Assembly (NCBI RefSeq): GCF_017094485.1
Contig: NZ_CP064786.1
Coordinates: forward strand, 1,488,001 to 1,552,000
Source of the DNA: Natranaeroarchaeum sulfidigenes
Lineage (GTDB): Archaea; Halobacteriota; Halobacteria; Halobacteriales; Natronoarchaeaceae
DNA: 64,000 bases
Reading direction: 5' to 3'
Each line of letters begins with the position of its first letter. Positions within the stretch are counted from its first letter, which is position 1. This document shows positions 24,376 to 35,800 of this stretch, in pieces. The notes under the pieces are model-generated. The model saw only the letters and a program-made list of their open reading frames with translations. It made no database searches and had not been told where the DNA came from. The position numbers were made by a program, and so were the translations under genes.

Positions 24376-27269
24376 GTAAGACCGCTACCGCGCCCGAGTT
24401 GTACTGTCCACATCTCCAGGAGGTCGATAACCAGACGCTCCAACAATTGTTCAGCAAGGTAGCTGCTGTTCGGTCACAGAACCGAGAGTTATTCGATTTC
24501 ACTCATCGCCGAATCGAAGTTTTCCAGGAATCGGCTGGTGAAATCGAGACGGTTTCTGAAGAGGAGGTTTACGATCAGTTTGACGAAGACAAACTGAAGA
24601 ACTTCGCTGTCGTGATCGAAGGTGAAGTCGGCACGGGGAAGTCTGAACTCTGTGCATATCTCTCACACAGGTTAAAGGACGATGGACGGCCGATTCTGCA
24701 CGTCGACAAAGAAGACGATTTGATGTCCTTGCTATCTGAACGACTCCCAGAGTTTTATCACGAACAGTTCGGTGAGGAAATGGAGGGTGCAGCCGATTTT
24801 AAGCGTCTTCGAGATGACATCGAGTCCGTTCCCCAAGTCGTTGCGAACAGTGCCGTATCTAATTCGATTTTAAATCTGCGACAGCGAGGTTACGATGTCG
24901 GTGTAACTGAAAAGCAGGAAAACAAGATTTCCGAGTTCATAAGGGACAAGCTGCGGTTGTTCGTGGAGAGAGGGAAATACGCTACCGAGATTAAGTTCGT
25001 CACCGAGCAGGAATATCGACAGAACGAGTTCCTACAAATCTTCACTGACACATCCATAGATGAAGCCGTTGAAAAGTACAACGAAGAAATTTGGCGGGTC
25101 GTCAGGGAACGGTACGAAACTGCGTCACTATCGTCTGTTCTCAAGAGTATCGGGTCGGAATTTACGGATACTCGACCAGTCATCGTTTTTGAGGACTTCT
25201 CGATTACGGCAATGGAGGCCAACAAACTAGCTAGCTTCATCGAGAGCGACTCTACAGAGAACACCTGGGATTTCATCATCGCCGGAACGCGTGATTCTAC
25301 CGATCCACTGCATACGCAAACGGCCGAATCCCGTTACGAGTTCTACCAGACGAACAAAGGCGACCAAGGTGTTCTCTTTTTGGATCAAGACAGTGCAGTG
25401 GACTTCGTACGACCGTACCTCGGCTACTTCAAGTCGCTCGACGACAGCGTTCAGTACGAACGTGAGGATGGGACTTTTAAACTGAAACCGGCCCCCTCCG
25501 GTACGCGATGTGATCAGTGTGGCCTCTGTGATGAGGAGTTTCGAGATCTCTTCCCGTTCAATGAACACTTCCTTAAGCGGATTTTCATCGGCATGGAGGA
25601 ACACCAGGGGACACCTTCTCCTCGGGAGTACATTATGACCGTGTTCGATGTGCTCAGTGCCTATTACGAGGGGAAGATTACTGTCCCTTCGAACGCCAAG
25701 TCGCTACAACCGTTGGTGAACCGGATCGGCGTCGCCGACGCAGTGTACGAGGATGCAGAAGACTTCGGCCGACTGGCGCGCTGGTATGGAATACCAGACG
25801 ATAACAACGAAATGGTCATTGTCGACCGACGTTTCGCTAAGGCATTCGGACTTGTTGACTCGGGAGATGGAACAGCTGATCTTCCGGGTCCCGTCGAAGC
25901 CAGAGTAGATGAAATCCGTATCCCAACGTCCGACATCGATATAAGCTCCTCACCGGAGAGAGCCAGTGACGATGATAACGATAGCGAAAATGATGGGGAT
26001 TCATCTAAATCCATCTCGCAGACAGATCCTGTCGAGGAAGAATTCAAGGAACAAGCACCGCTGATCGAATCTTGGCGGAACGCTCCACGTGATTACAAAC
26101 GGACCGCACAGTATTTGGAACGCGGTTTAGAAGACGCGGTTGAGAAGTTGACTGACGGTCATATTCTCTATGAGGGAACGTCGCTAGAGTACAACCTCAG
26201 TAGCCAAAAGCGGCCATTTGTGTTCTCGATTACCGAAGACACCCCCGACGACGATCAGATCGTTATCGATCCGAACGAATTTAGACTCTCAGAACTCCGC
26301 AGCGTCCTCAGGTTCGGGATCGAACGAGACAAGAACCCGAGAAATGCTGGCTACGACGAACTCTTGTCGACGACCGGAACACAGCTTACTGGCTACGCCA
26401 AGGAATGGCGGGCACAAATCCGTAATACGAATCTAGAGTCAAGCAACGCCCTCTATACGAAACACTCGCAGTACGATTTTACTGACTTCATCTTAGCAGC
26501 ATATAGTTACGTTATCGTTCTGGACTCTCCTTGGAAGCCTCTCTCGGCCGAAACACTTTGCGACCGCTTCGGCGACGGGGAGTATGCAATCGATTCTGAT
26601 ATCCGCACATGGCTCGACTCAGAACTCGAACATAGTCAGGTCAGAGCACTCAAACGACTCGTCGAAAATGCGTCTCACCTCGAAGAAATGGTCGGTGAGC
26701 TGTTTGGTATTAGTGGTTCCAACCTTGACCAGTATCAAATTAGCCAATGGCTCAACCACCAAACTCCTCATACGGTTCTCGGGGGCCTCGGACGGACGTA
26801 TATCAAGAACGTCGATAACAGAGTCCGTTTCAAAGATGGGACAAAAATACGAGAATTAGCAGATACCGCGTATGATGCACGCCGAGGCCTTGAAGAAATC
26901 TCGAGTCGATACCAACAAGACACCGTCGATGATATCGAGTCAAATCTCAGTGACATTTCCATGGACGAGTTCGATCGAATTGTCTCAAAACTCGGTACCT
27001 ACGAGGTAGACCCTGACGTCATGGAACCGCTCAAGCAATTCAATCAGCTGGAACAGTCAGACATCGATGCTGTGGTTGAGGCAGCGAAGGCGGCAAACTC
27101 TCTGTATAGTCCAAGTACTTTCAAATCGATACGGGCAGTACTAGCGAGTATCAAATTGGATAACTCCACGGTCTACGAACGCTACCAAGCAGTGCCGTTA
27201 CGATCGACAAACGGTTCTCAAGATATCGGGTACGAATTCAAGGAGGTGGCTCAGTATTATGCAGAGTGA
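24372..27269 (+). CDS. dpdH: DpdH-like P-loop ATPase
   Basis: 965 aa. An AAA/STAND-like ATPase core follows a short N-terminus: Walker A in VVIEGEVGTGKSEL (GEVGTGKS at residues 83-90), Walker B-like PVIVFEDFSIT (about 271-281), and FIIAGTRDST as a sensor-type strand. A Cys cluster, RCDQCGLC, lies near residues 379-386. An acidic linker at about 530-560 separates the ATPase from a long C-terminal helical region. The start overlaps the previous stop (ATGA), and the stop overlaps the coiled-coil gene by about 11 bases. Gene order G-H-I-J-K matches the bacterial Dpd restriction genes, where DpdH is the ATPase. Confidence 0.7.
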   Translation: MSKTATAPELYCPHLQEVDNQTLQQLFSKVAAVRSQNRELFDFTHRRIEVFQESAGEIETVSEEEVYDQFDEDKLKNFAVVIEGEVGTGKSELCAYLSHRLKDDGRPILHVDKEDDLMSLLSERLPEFYHEQFGEEMEGAADFKRLRDDIESVPQVVANSAVSNSILNLRQRGYDVGVTEKQENKISEFIRDKLRLFVERGKYATEIKFVTEQEYRQNEFLQIFTDTSIDEAVEKYNEEIWRVVRERYETASLSSVLKSIGSEFTDTRPVIVFEDFSITAMEANKLASFIESDSTENTWDFIIAGTRDSTDPLHTQTAESRYEFYQTNKGDQGVLFLDQDSAVDFVRPYLGYFKSLDDSVQYEREDGTFKLKPAPSGTRCDQCGLCDEEFRDLFPFNEHFLKRIFIGMEEHQGTPSPREYIMTVFDVLSAYYEGKITVPSNAKSLQPLVNRIGVADAVYEDAEDFGRLARWYGIPDDNNEMVIVDRRFAKAFGLVDSGDGTADLPGPVEARVDEIRIPTSDIDISSSPERASDDDNDSENDGDSSKSISQTDPVEEEFKEQAPLIESWRNAPRDYKRTAQYLERGLEDAVEKLTDGHILYEGTSLEYNLSSQKRPFVFSITEDTPDDDQIVIDPNEFRLSELRSVLRFGIERDKNPRNAGYDELLSTTGTQLTGYAKEWRAQIRNTNLESSNALYTKHSQYDFTDFILAAYSYVIVLDSPWKPLSAETLCDRFGDGEYAIDSDIRTWLDSELEHSQVRALKRLVENASHLEEMVGELFGISGSNLDQYQISQWLNHQTPHTVLGGLGRTYIKNVDNRVRFKDGTKIRELADTAYDARRGLEEISSRYQQDTVDDIESNLSDISMDEFDRIVSKLGTYEVDPDVMEPLKQFNQLEQSDIDAVVEAAKAANSLYSPSTFKSIRAVLASIKLDNSTVYERYQAVPLRSTNGSQDIGYEFKEVAQYYAE

Positions 27270-27954
27270 CGAATCAGCCGATGAACTCACGTTTGAGGAA
27301 CACCTCCAGGGAATGTATTACCGGTATAGACAGCAACACCTCGAAGAACGGCTGGAGGAACTTGCACAGACGATGGAAGAGACGTTACTGCAACGAGCAC
27401 TTACAAAGGCGTTCTTCAACGAATCAATCGATATCGATGAGGATGCGAAGACTGCTGTTCAAGAAACGGTTGAAAAATTAGAGGCTGGCCGATACGATGA
27501 AGTTGACAAAGAACTCGATTCACTCGCAAAGACGGTCGAACAATCGGAAACCCAGGTGACCAATCAAATCCAGCAATTACGGATCGATAGGCAGGACACC
27601 ATCAGCGCGATGCGGAGGCTGAACGAACGTGTCGAACGTGTTGACCAGTCTCAACTTAGCACACTGGAATCCCTATTGAACGGCTGGGAGTGGAAGTCAC
27701 AAGTATATATAGAGACGAACGACACGTTTGAAGAGCATCGACAGGAAGCCAGAGAGTACGGCAACGATATGGCGGCGATCTTCGAAGACCTGAAAGACCA
27801 ACTGTTCGGGGCTTACGACGATACTGAGCTTCGGCCACTCGTTAGACGACTTCTCGACAAGGACCGCTTGCGATTAGATGAACTCACAGAGGAGGAACGA
27901 CGACAGCTTGCTGAGTCCGACCTCGCAGACCATGTTGAATTGAAACTCTCGTAG
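27259..27954 (+). CDS. dpdI: DpdI-like coiled-coil protein
   Basis: 231 aa, almost wholly alpha-helical and acidic. Heptad-like stretches include YRQQHLEERLEELAQTMEET and QIQQLRIDRQDTISAMRRL; a short globular part follows (SLLNGWEWKSQVYI). No enzyme motif. It overlaps the ATPase stop and ends 148 bases before the second helicase. Position and size fit DpdI. It probably bridges the ATPase and helicase proteins, but that is inferred from order only. Confidence 0.55.
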   Translation: MQSDESADELTFEEHLQGMYYRYRQQHLEERLEELAQTMEETLLQRALTKAFFNESIDIDEDAKTAVQETVEKLEAGRYDEVDKELDSLAKTVEQSETQVTNQIQQLRIDRQDTISAMRRLNERVERVDQSQLSTLESLLNGWEWKSQVYIETNDTFEEHRQEAREYGNDMAAIFEDLKDQLFGAYDDTELRPLVRRLLDKDRLRLDELTEEERRQLAESDLADHVELKLS

Positions 27955-28102
27955 CCCTACATCTGTCAGTAGGGACACCCCGATACATACTCATTGAATC
28001 GGTCACAAAATACGGAAACAAACCATGGATGTGCAGTTCCTCAGTCCAGAGGGAAATGTATTAGGAGCCTCCGTGGGACAGCAGTCATAATTGAACGTCA
28101 GA

Positions 28103-31100
28103 ATGCAATACATTGACCGCAATACGAAACCGGGGCGGATAGAGGATAACGTACGACCGCTCCTCGAGGCGATGCTTGAAAACAAGCAAATTAGATACGC
28201 TGACCACGAGGAGCCCCCACATGTAACAAAAGCGATTAAATACGAACGTCAGAGGCAGGACCGGCGAGACACAAGTACATATACCGGTGACGATCAGTTT
28301 GTCCAATCGATTATTGACGTATTCGGGTTTGATCCGTTGGACTTCCAAATTAACAGTTGGCAAACAGTTGACGAACTGGATGAACGTCGACGGACAGAAA
28401 ACGACTCGAAGGGTGCAGTCTTTTCGGCGCCGACGGGGTTTGGTAAGACTGAGGCGTTTCTCGGCCCTCTCTATCAACTGCTACGTGAGGAGCGACAGGA
28501 GTCCGTGGCCATCGTCTACCCGAGCCGTGCGCTCCTCCAGGACCAACTTGGCCGAATTCTCGAGCACGTTCATGCAATCGGGACAGAGCACGATAATCAG
28601 CTTTCAGTTGGCTGTTATGTTGGCGGAATGCCGTGGGAAGTCTCTGACGTTGGTACCGAGGGTTTTTTCGAGAAGACAAATGGGCGCCCACGATTCAAAC
28701 TCTGTAATTGCTGGTGCGGTGAAAATGAATCCCATGCATTCGAACTTCATAACACCTCAAAATCGTATGTCTTAGAGTGCGAGCATGACTCTTCTCATCG
28801 TTTCACTGATCGAGAACTGGTGCTCTCTCGTAAGGACCTCGTGTTCAATCATCAACCGGACATTGTACTAACGACCCTCGAATCCCTCGAGAACTTTGCA
28901 CACAAGCCTCACTACCCTCTCGTCGATAGTTTCGATACGATTGTTTTGGACGAGGTCCACCTCTATACAGGTCTGCGCGGCGCACACGCGGCGAAAATCA
29001 TTCAGAACGTCGACGATATCTCGGATAGTCCACTATTGTGGCTCGGTTCGAGTGCGACGATCGACGATCCGGAACGTTTCGGACGACAAATCTTCGGCTT
29101 ATCCTCACGCGATATCGAGACCACCAAACCTCCAGAGTCTGACTACGACGACGGTCACGACGACTACGAACACTACTACTTCATGCTGGCACCCGAAGAT
29201 GGGCCTGGCGTCACCTCGATGGCGATCCAGCAGTCGATGTTGCTCGGGCATACGATGCTTGAGGATACAGAAGGCAACCGAAGCAAGCAGCTATCGTTCA
29301 TCGACAGCATCTCCCAAATCAATCAACAGCGGGTCCAGCTTCGAGACGCAGACCGGTCAAACGAACTCTGGCAGTACCATCGCCGGAGTCTCTTCGAGGA
29401 AGACTGGGACTCGGTTGCTTCCAGTATGGGCCAACGGTTTATCGACGAACCGCTCCAGTTCTTGCCCGTTTATTCCGATCAAGGCTTCGACAAGGATCAC
29501 GCAGCTGACAGCGATATCCTGTTGTCCACAAATTTCCTCGAAGTCGGCATCGATGTCGGAGAGATAAAAATCGTCACTCAACATCGTACTCCGTGGAACC
29601 TCTCATCGTTCCTCCAGCGTGCCGGTCGAGCGGCCCGAAAGCCGGGTATGGATTCCCATGTGGCCGTGTACCTATCCAGCCTGACTGGCGACGCTAATAT
29701 GTTCTATCGAGCCGATCGGTTCCTCGGCTCCGATATCCGAACACCGCTGAATACGGACAACCGAGTCGTCGAGTGGATGCATGATCGGTTCAACCGCTAC
29801 TTCAACCACGTCTCGGAGATTGACGCCAAACGGTTCAGATCTTCGGTAGAAGCTCACAGGACGTTTCTTGAAGACTATCTAAGAGAGGACTTGGAATACG
29901 ATGCGTACTACGAAATGATCATTAACCCGAAAGAGTTCTTTGACGAGGCGCTGGGCCTCGACGTTCCGGCCGATCAGCTCCTCTCCCAGCAAGTCGTAGA
30001 CGACGTTCGAGATGAGGTCGACGAATATCTGGAAGAGCAGAGTGAGGAGCTATCGGATATCGAGGAGTACTTCGGGATGGAAGACGGCGAGATCATTCGC
30101 GGCTCTGACGCCATTGAGACGTATATTCTTGAAGTCCAAGAGCAGACTCTCCGTGTAGTAAATACATTCGATGGTCAGGTTTCTGGGTTCGTTCATAAGT
30201 TAGAGAAGCACGATGCGAGCGGGTACGATGACCTCGTCGAATCCCTGAACGAAGAGTTGGCCAACACACGCGAAGAGGCACAGGAACTTCCGGACGTCAG
30301 CCCTGCCGAGACGGTGGCACACTTCTCATCGCTTCTCGCTCGCCTGTTCGGACTGTTGGGTAAACTAATGGAGCTCCGGAATCACGCTAACAGAGCCGCT
30401 GAGGAGCCAATTCCACAGGTGAACCAGGAGAAGCTGTCCACCCTGAATGACGCCGTCAATCAACTCGAAACACTCAGCGAAGACGATCGGCTGCAAGAGT
30501 ACTACCAACTCGAAAAGCAGATTCACCACCTACGTTCCGCGCTAGAGGAGTATCGATCGTATCTTGACGCGAATACCCCTTACAACTCGCTCTATCGGAT
30601 CAAGGACTTGCTCCGTGGAGCATACTACTTTGATCTGTACCTTCAGACCACTGACGAGCGCCTCGATGACGATGTTTGGTTCGTTCCGCCAGACTACTTC
30701 GGGAGTTCAGGACAGTTCGTAAAGGTGTTCCGAGAAAACGACCCTCAGGACCGACCTGAGGAGTCTATTGACCAGATTCTCAGCACCTATGCTCCGTATC
30801 ATTCGGAATATCAGTCCGAGTCCGGACGAATGCAGGTCTTCCTCCCAGACACGACTGTCACTGAAGACGGTGTTGTGATGGATTACACCAAGCATGTTTC
30901 TGGTGAGGAGCAGGAGGGTGTGCTCGTTCCGGACACGCTCCAATTGTCGGAAGTTCAGGACCTCTCCGGAGATAGCGCTATGGAAATCGTTCAGTATTGT
31001 CCAGAGTGTTTTCAGGTTCTTCCCAGCGATATCGACCGTTGTCTCCGACACGAGCAACGTGAGTACGGTAAGATTCACTCCGAACCCCATGTTGACACGA

Positions 31101-32188
31101 CCGTAACTAATCGCACGCCCATCGAACAGACAGGTGATCTCACACTGGCTGACCTTGAGGCAAAAGTTTCGCTTGAGAGTGTGACTCTCGAGATTACGCC
31201 CGGCCGATATTACGGGGATGAAATCGGAGTAGCCTACGACAAAGATACAGACAGATTCTCCCAAGAGCTACAGAGTCCCGAGACGCCGCTCGGATATACG
31301 ACACGAACCCGGGGGCTCGTCTACGACATGGATACCTTCTTAGACAGCATTGAGGATGAAGTCCGAGAGTACGTTGAGCGGTACAAAGACCTCGATGACA
31401 CAGATTTCGAGTATCTTGCCTATCACACTGCCGCCCACTTCTTCCTACAGTTCGTGACGGATGTCAGTAGCGTTAGTAACCAACGTGTATTCTACGGGTT
31501 CGACGAGGGTGTCGGCGAGGTATATGTTTTCGAGCGCACTGAGGGTGGACAGGGTATCGTCGATCTCGTCTACGATGAAATTCAGTCTGACCCCGGAAGC
31601 GTTCTCGAATCGATGAACCGTTTACTGTACAACGAGCAGGTGATCGGTGAACGGCTATGGTCCCGGGCAGAATTCGTCGGTCGGCTTCCGACCGACGATC
31701 CAAATGAGGAGACGATACGGTCCATCGTTGTAGAGTATCTGCCAATAGCGTTTGACGATGTCATCGACCGTGTTACGGGAGAGATAGTATCGACCGTCGA
31801 CCACGCTCATCAGTTCGCAACTGACGAAGACATCGCTGTGAGAGACGCGTACGACCTCAAACACATCGTTGCGGCTGCACAAATCAACGGGGAAGACGAG
31901 TTCCCGACTGATGCCGTCGAGCAGCACGAGACCAATATCTCCGACTCGGATCGTGTGAAGGCGGCGTTCCATTCGCCAGACATAGACGGTTGTGTCGAGA
32001 ACCTCCACATAACGGACTGTATTGAAGCAGGTGAGCAGAGTGAGACGCTTAGCTACGTTGTTCTAGAAGCTCTTCGAGAGCATTTGACCACAACCGTTCC
32101 TGCAACCGATGCAGCTGACGAAATGTTCGACCAGGAACTCCCCCCAGGAGGTGAGATCAATGGTACAAGCATTTTCCTTGACTTCTGA
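28103..32188 (+). CDS. dpdJ: DpdJ-like DUF1998 helicase
   Basis: 1361 aa from the ATG at 28103; a TTG at 28091 is also in frame. SF2 helicase motifs are VFSAPTGFGKTEAF (Walker A, near residue 110), IVLDEVHLYTG, WLGSSATID, STNFLEVGIDVGEIK and SSFLQRAGRAARKPG. A Cys-rich insert (LCNCWCGENE) lies near residue 195-205. The middle is coiled coil (about 640-840). The C-terminal DUF1998-type region contains YCPECFQVLP, LAYHTAAHFFLQFV and ERTEGGQGIVDLV. In bacterial Dpd, DpdJ is this type of helicase and directly precedes DpdK, as here. Expected to translocate on unmodified DNA. Confidence 0.75.
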   Translation: MQYIDRNTKPGRIEDNVRPLLEAMLENKQIRYADHEEPPHVTKAIKYERQRQDRRDTSTYTGDDQFVQSIIDVFGFDPLDFQINSWQTVDELDERRRTENDSKGAVFSAPTGFGKTEAFLGPLYQLLREERQESVAIVYPSRALLQDQLGRILEHVHAIGTEHDNQLSVGCYVGGMPWEVSDVGTEGFFEKTNGRPRFKLCNCWCGENESHAFELHNTSKSYVLECEHDSSHRFTDRELVLSRKDLVFNHQPDIVLTTLESLENFAHKPHYPLVDSFDTIVLDEVHLYTGLRGAHAAKIIQNVDDISDSPLLWLGSSATIDDPERFGRQIFGLSSRDIETTKPPESDYDDGHDDYEHYYFMLAPEDGPGVTSMAIQQSMLLGHTMLEDTEGNRSKQLSFIDSISQINQQRVQLRDADRSNELWQYHRRSLFEEDWDSVASSMGQRFIDEPLQFLPVYSDQGFDKDHAADSDILLSTNFLEVGIDVGEIKIVTQHRTPWNLSSFLQRAGRAARKPGMDSHVAVYLSSLTGDANMFYRADRFLGSDIRTPLNTDNRVVEWMHDRFNRYFNHVSEIDAKRFRSSVEAHRTFLEDYLREDLEYDAYYEMIINPKEFFDEALGLDVPADQLLSQQVVDDVRDEVDEYLEEQSEELSDIEEYFGMEDGEIIRGSDAIETYILEVQEQTLRVVNTFDGQVSGFVHKLEKHDASGYDDLVESLNEELANTREEAQELPDVSPAETVAHFSSLLARLFGLLGKLMELRNHANRAAEEPIPQVNQEKLSTLNDAVNQLETLSEDDRLQEYYQLEKQIHHLRSALEEYRSYLDANTPYNSLYRIKDLLRGAYYFDLYLQTTDERLDDDVWFVPPDYFGSSGQFVKVFRENDPQDRPEESIDQILSTYAPYHSEYQSESGRMQVFLPDTTVTEDGVVMDYTKHVSGEEQEGVLVPDTLQLSEVQDLSGDSAMEIVQYCPECFQVLPSDIDRCLRHEQREYGKIHSEPHVDTTVTNRTPIEQTGDLTLADLEAKVSLESVTLEITPGRYYGDEIGVAYDKDTDRFSQELQSPETPLGYTTRTRGLVYDMDTFLDSIEDEVREYVERYKDLDDTDFEYLAYHTAAHFFLQFVTDVSSVSNQRVFYGFDEGVGEVYVFERTEGGQGIVDLVYDEIQSDPGSVLESMNRLLYNEQVIGERLWSRAEFVGRLPTDDPNEETIRSIVVEYLPIAFDDVIDRVTGEIVSTVDHAHQFATDEDIAVRDAYDLKHIVAAAQINGEDEFPTDAVEQHETNISDSDRVKAAFHSPDIDGCVENLHITDCIEAGEQSETLSYVVLEALREHLTTTVPATDAADEMFDQELPPGGEINGTSIFLDF

Positions 32189-32603
32189 CAGCCTGAGCTA
32201 CTTCATTGGGTACACACTGTTGCACGCCCCACGGACCATCGTCGTCTCGCCATGGCTAAGCGACGTCGAACTTCGATTCCCAGTGAACGAGCATATAGAA
32301 GATCGTCGCATGAATATGCTAGATGCAATCTCCGAACTCCCCGATACCGACGTGACGTTCATCGTCCGCGAAGGGGAGGACCACAATGACTTTGTCCGAG
32401 AACGACTTCCAGACGGTGTCACGATGCTCGAGATAGAAGACCTTCACGCCAAAGTCGTCGTTTGTGATGAATACGCATATATCGGCTCTGCGAATATCAC
32501 CCGCGGTGGTTTGACCCTCAATCGTGAAGTCTGCGAAGTTATCGAAAACGAGTACGATAATGCGGTTATATATGTCGAAGAGGAACTCGATGTATATCTT
32601 TAG
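32160..32603 (+). CDS. dpdK: DpdK-like phospholipase D-family nuclease
   Basis: 147 aa from the ATG at 32160, preceded by a good ribosome site (ggaggtga) inside the end of the helicase gene. One PLD active-site motif is present: LHAKVVVCDEYAYIGSAN, followed by ITRGGLTLNREVCEVIE (H-x-K-x4-D, then GSxNxTxxG). With one motif per chain it should act as a dimer, as nucleases of the Nuc/BfiI type do. It is the probable DNA-cutting subunit of the Dpd-like restriction arm. DISARM DrmC is also a PLD protein, but the gene order favours DpdK. Confidence 0.75.
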   Translation: MVQAFSLTSDSLSYFIGYTLLHAPRTIVVSPWLSDVELRFPVNEHIEDRRMNMLDAISELPDTDVTFIVREGEDHNDFVRERLPDGVTMLEIEDLHAKVVVCDEYAYIGSANITRGGLTLNREVCEVIENEYDNAVIYVEEELDVYL

Positions 32604-32829
32604 TGTGATTGTATAATTCGTACGAAATACATCTCCATAAAAAATTCTTATATTCTCATTCAGTTCTGTCAGGTGGGTTGCATAGCAATATATTTCAGGA
32701 ATCATACTGAATACAGACGTGAATCCGTTATTCAATCACCTCTATGGCCGGGGATTTTTCAAAATTTTGATGGGCTATTCTACCCTCCGATAGATTTAAC
32801 ACCTGCTGATTAGACGGAGTTTATGAACA

Positions 32830-35800
32830 ATGTCAGCTGAAAACGCAGATTCAGAGGACAGTCTCCCCGATATTGCAAGCCATATTATAGACCTTGAGTC
32901 TGACGAAGACTCCGAAAGTTACAGCATTGATATCCAAACAGAAATTCGAGAAAATGGGATCCAAAATTTAGAGAGCCTTGATTATCGAGACTTAGCGAAG
33001 CGTCTTGATGAAGATCTGATGAAAATCTCTAGATCATTCTTCGGAAAGTTAATGACAAATTCTATCCTCAAGATACCAAAATTCCAAAGGGACTACTCAT
33101 GGGATGTTGAAAATCATGAACAGTTCTGGTATAGTCTTCGGAATCAGGCTGAAACAATTAACTCTGCAAGCAATAAACGAAATGCACTCACAGAAAGTTT
33201 TCTTGGGACGATTTATATTGCGGAAGAGGATGATTCTTCAAGTTCATTCCAAGTTATTGATGGACAACAGCGGCTAGCAACTACCTCTATCATACTCAAT
33301 ACATTGCGAAGAAAGATAGAAAAAGAATCCAAGAATCTTAATGATGCAGAAGAAACATTTGCAGAATTTCTACGAAAGCAGATTATTAGCCGATGTATCT
33401 ATGAAGATTCTGGATCTGAAGGACGTTCTAATAAACTCTCAATCAAAATGCGCGGTCATGATCATGATTACTTCAGAATTATATTCGATGATAGTGCAAC
33501 CCGGATCTTGAGTATAGCGAATGAGATGCGTGAGCCTTCCGGACAGGGAATTAAAATCAGTACTATCTTTGAAAAGTTGGGGAGAGATACAGAGACTATT
33601 GATGAAGATAACCTCGAAAGACTTGGTCTTGAGTTGAGCGATACGAAGTACTACGCACATAGGGGCTCGCACAACAGGCTTTTTAAGGCCAAAAATTACT
33701 ACGACGAGGCAATTGATCGGTTCCTATCGGAAGTTATTAGCCTCAATGAGGACCAGCACATGCAGCGTATCTATGCAATGCTCAATCTCGCTATTATTTT
33801 GATGCGCGGATTCCAGGTTATACAGGTCAGACTTACAACCAGTGTGAAACCTGAAACCAAAGTACAGATATTTCAATCGCTTAATGAGACTGGAAAGAAT
33901 CTAACAGTATCGGAGAAAATACGCGCTCGCATCGTGGCACAATTCGGATTCGAAGCCGACGAAGTGGATTCTTGGGAAGAAATCAATAGATTGCTAAGCG
34001 ATCACACCGTCGATACCGAGGAATATCTGATTGATTATCTTATCGCCACTAGCGAGAAACCCGATAATAAATCTAAGGTTGGAAAACGAGTCCTTGACGC
34101 GTTTAGCATTTCAGAGCGGCCGAGTGCTTACATGCCCTCGAGAATTGAGGATAAGGAAGAAGGTGAACGATTTATAAGTCATTTAGAGGAAAGCTCTCAG
34201 AGATACATCGATCTTACTAAACATAAGCAACTCGATAACCAATACTTCCAAGCTGATGACGATGACGTCTCCTCGGAAGAATTAAATGAACTACACGCAC
34301 GTATATCCCAGTATCTCCAGAGACTAACCGGTGAACAATGGGTCCCATTCCAGTTACTACTTTATAACGAGTTGGCTAGTGGGGACTCAGATGTTGACCC
34401 TTCGGTACTTGTAACTATGCTTGATGTTACGGAAAACATCATGCTGCGCTATTCGCTAACAAATGCGCGTGCTACGGCCATCGATACTACATTTACTACT
34501 TCGTGTGTGAATTATAATAGAAAGAAGATACCAAACGACATTCGTGACCATCTCGGGTATTCCGAGTCGGATTCGTTTAGCTCCGTAGACACCGACCTTC
34601 TCACCGAACTTCTTCTTCACTCAACCAAGCTGGAGCAGATATCTCGGGCAGAATTAGAGCAAGCTCTCTTGTACAAATCAGCGTGGCCAAACCTCCAACC
34701 GCTTCTATTGCGAATCTCGCGGGAGAATATGCGCAACGCCGAGGATGCAGGCCGACGATCGACGGAGTCGTCGATTAAGCTGCGGCAGGAGGAGCTACAG
34801 GAAGAGCATATCCTTCCTCAAACACCAAAACTCTCGGATAGTGATAATGAAAAAGCGTGGCTAGAATACTTCTTGAGCCATCCGAGGGAAGATGCTGGTA
34901 ATAGTAATGGCTCGATAGAGGACCGCGATTTAGGGGACGAGGCTATCGAATCAGAAGGTATCCTGCCGAATTGGTTATCGGGTGATGATATTGATCAGTG
35001 CAACTTGGACGACGAAGGGGATCTCATTTTTAGTAGAATTACTGAGCGATTCATCGAGGATGCAGGTAATAGAATGTTAATCAATGGTACAGTCAACAAC
35101 AGAATAAAGAACAGTCCATTTTCACTTAAGCTAGCATTCTACTATCTTTCTTCTTATAAGGACTTAGATGATATGGGGGAGTTCCTTGCCAACCTCGATA
35201 ATATTGAAGCAACTGAAGAGGAATTCGTGAGGCTAATTGTGGAATTTTCGGAATTGGGAGAATTGTCCGATGGCGAATTGGAATTCTTGCTATATCAAGT
35301 ATCAGATATATTTGGAAAAAGTAAGGGATGGGTGAAAGACAATACAGAAGAGGACCCAATAATGGATTGGGACCTGATTGAACCAGAAGGGTTAGAGGAT
35401 AGATTTGATACAGCTGCTGATTTCCTTCAACACTTTGATATTGATGAGGATGAGCACGAGTCATTCTATGAAGTTAACTGGGAAAATATGGAACCCATCA
35501 TTGATGACCAGAGGTTAATCTTTCAAAAGATGATAGAAAATGAGGGAGATAACGAAAACAAAGCTGGGAGAACTGACGATAACCAGCCACTTAAAGTTGC
35601 TTACGGAGACTTTCGGACAAATCTTGTTGAATCAATACTGCTCAAAATAAAGCGAGAAGGAGATCTTTCAGACGTAGCAAATGAGTATCCTACTGTTCAT
35701 GTGTTCAATCAAAAGTGGAACTGGAAGAGATTAGCAGAGAGAAAAGCCCATCTTGTTGAAGAGACACTCGACTCACTAAATTTCCGCACAAGAGATATTC

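Noticed and set aside
28025-28090. 21-aa peptide before the DpdJ-like gene
   Set aside because: It has an ATG and a stop but is too short to judge. It may be a leader, but nothing supports it beyond being open.
17853-32603. Interpretation of the locus as DISARM or Druantia
   Set aside because: DUF1998 helicases and a PLD protein also occur in DISARM, and a large DUF1998 helicase in Druantia. No DISARM methyltransferase or stand-alone DrmB is present, whereas TGT-type genes and the ATPase-coiled coil-helicase-PLD order fit Dpd better.
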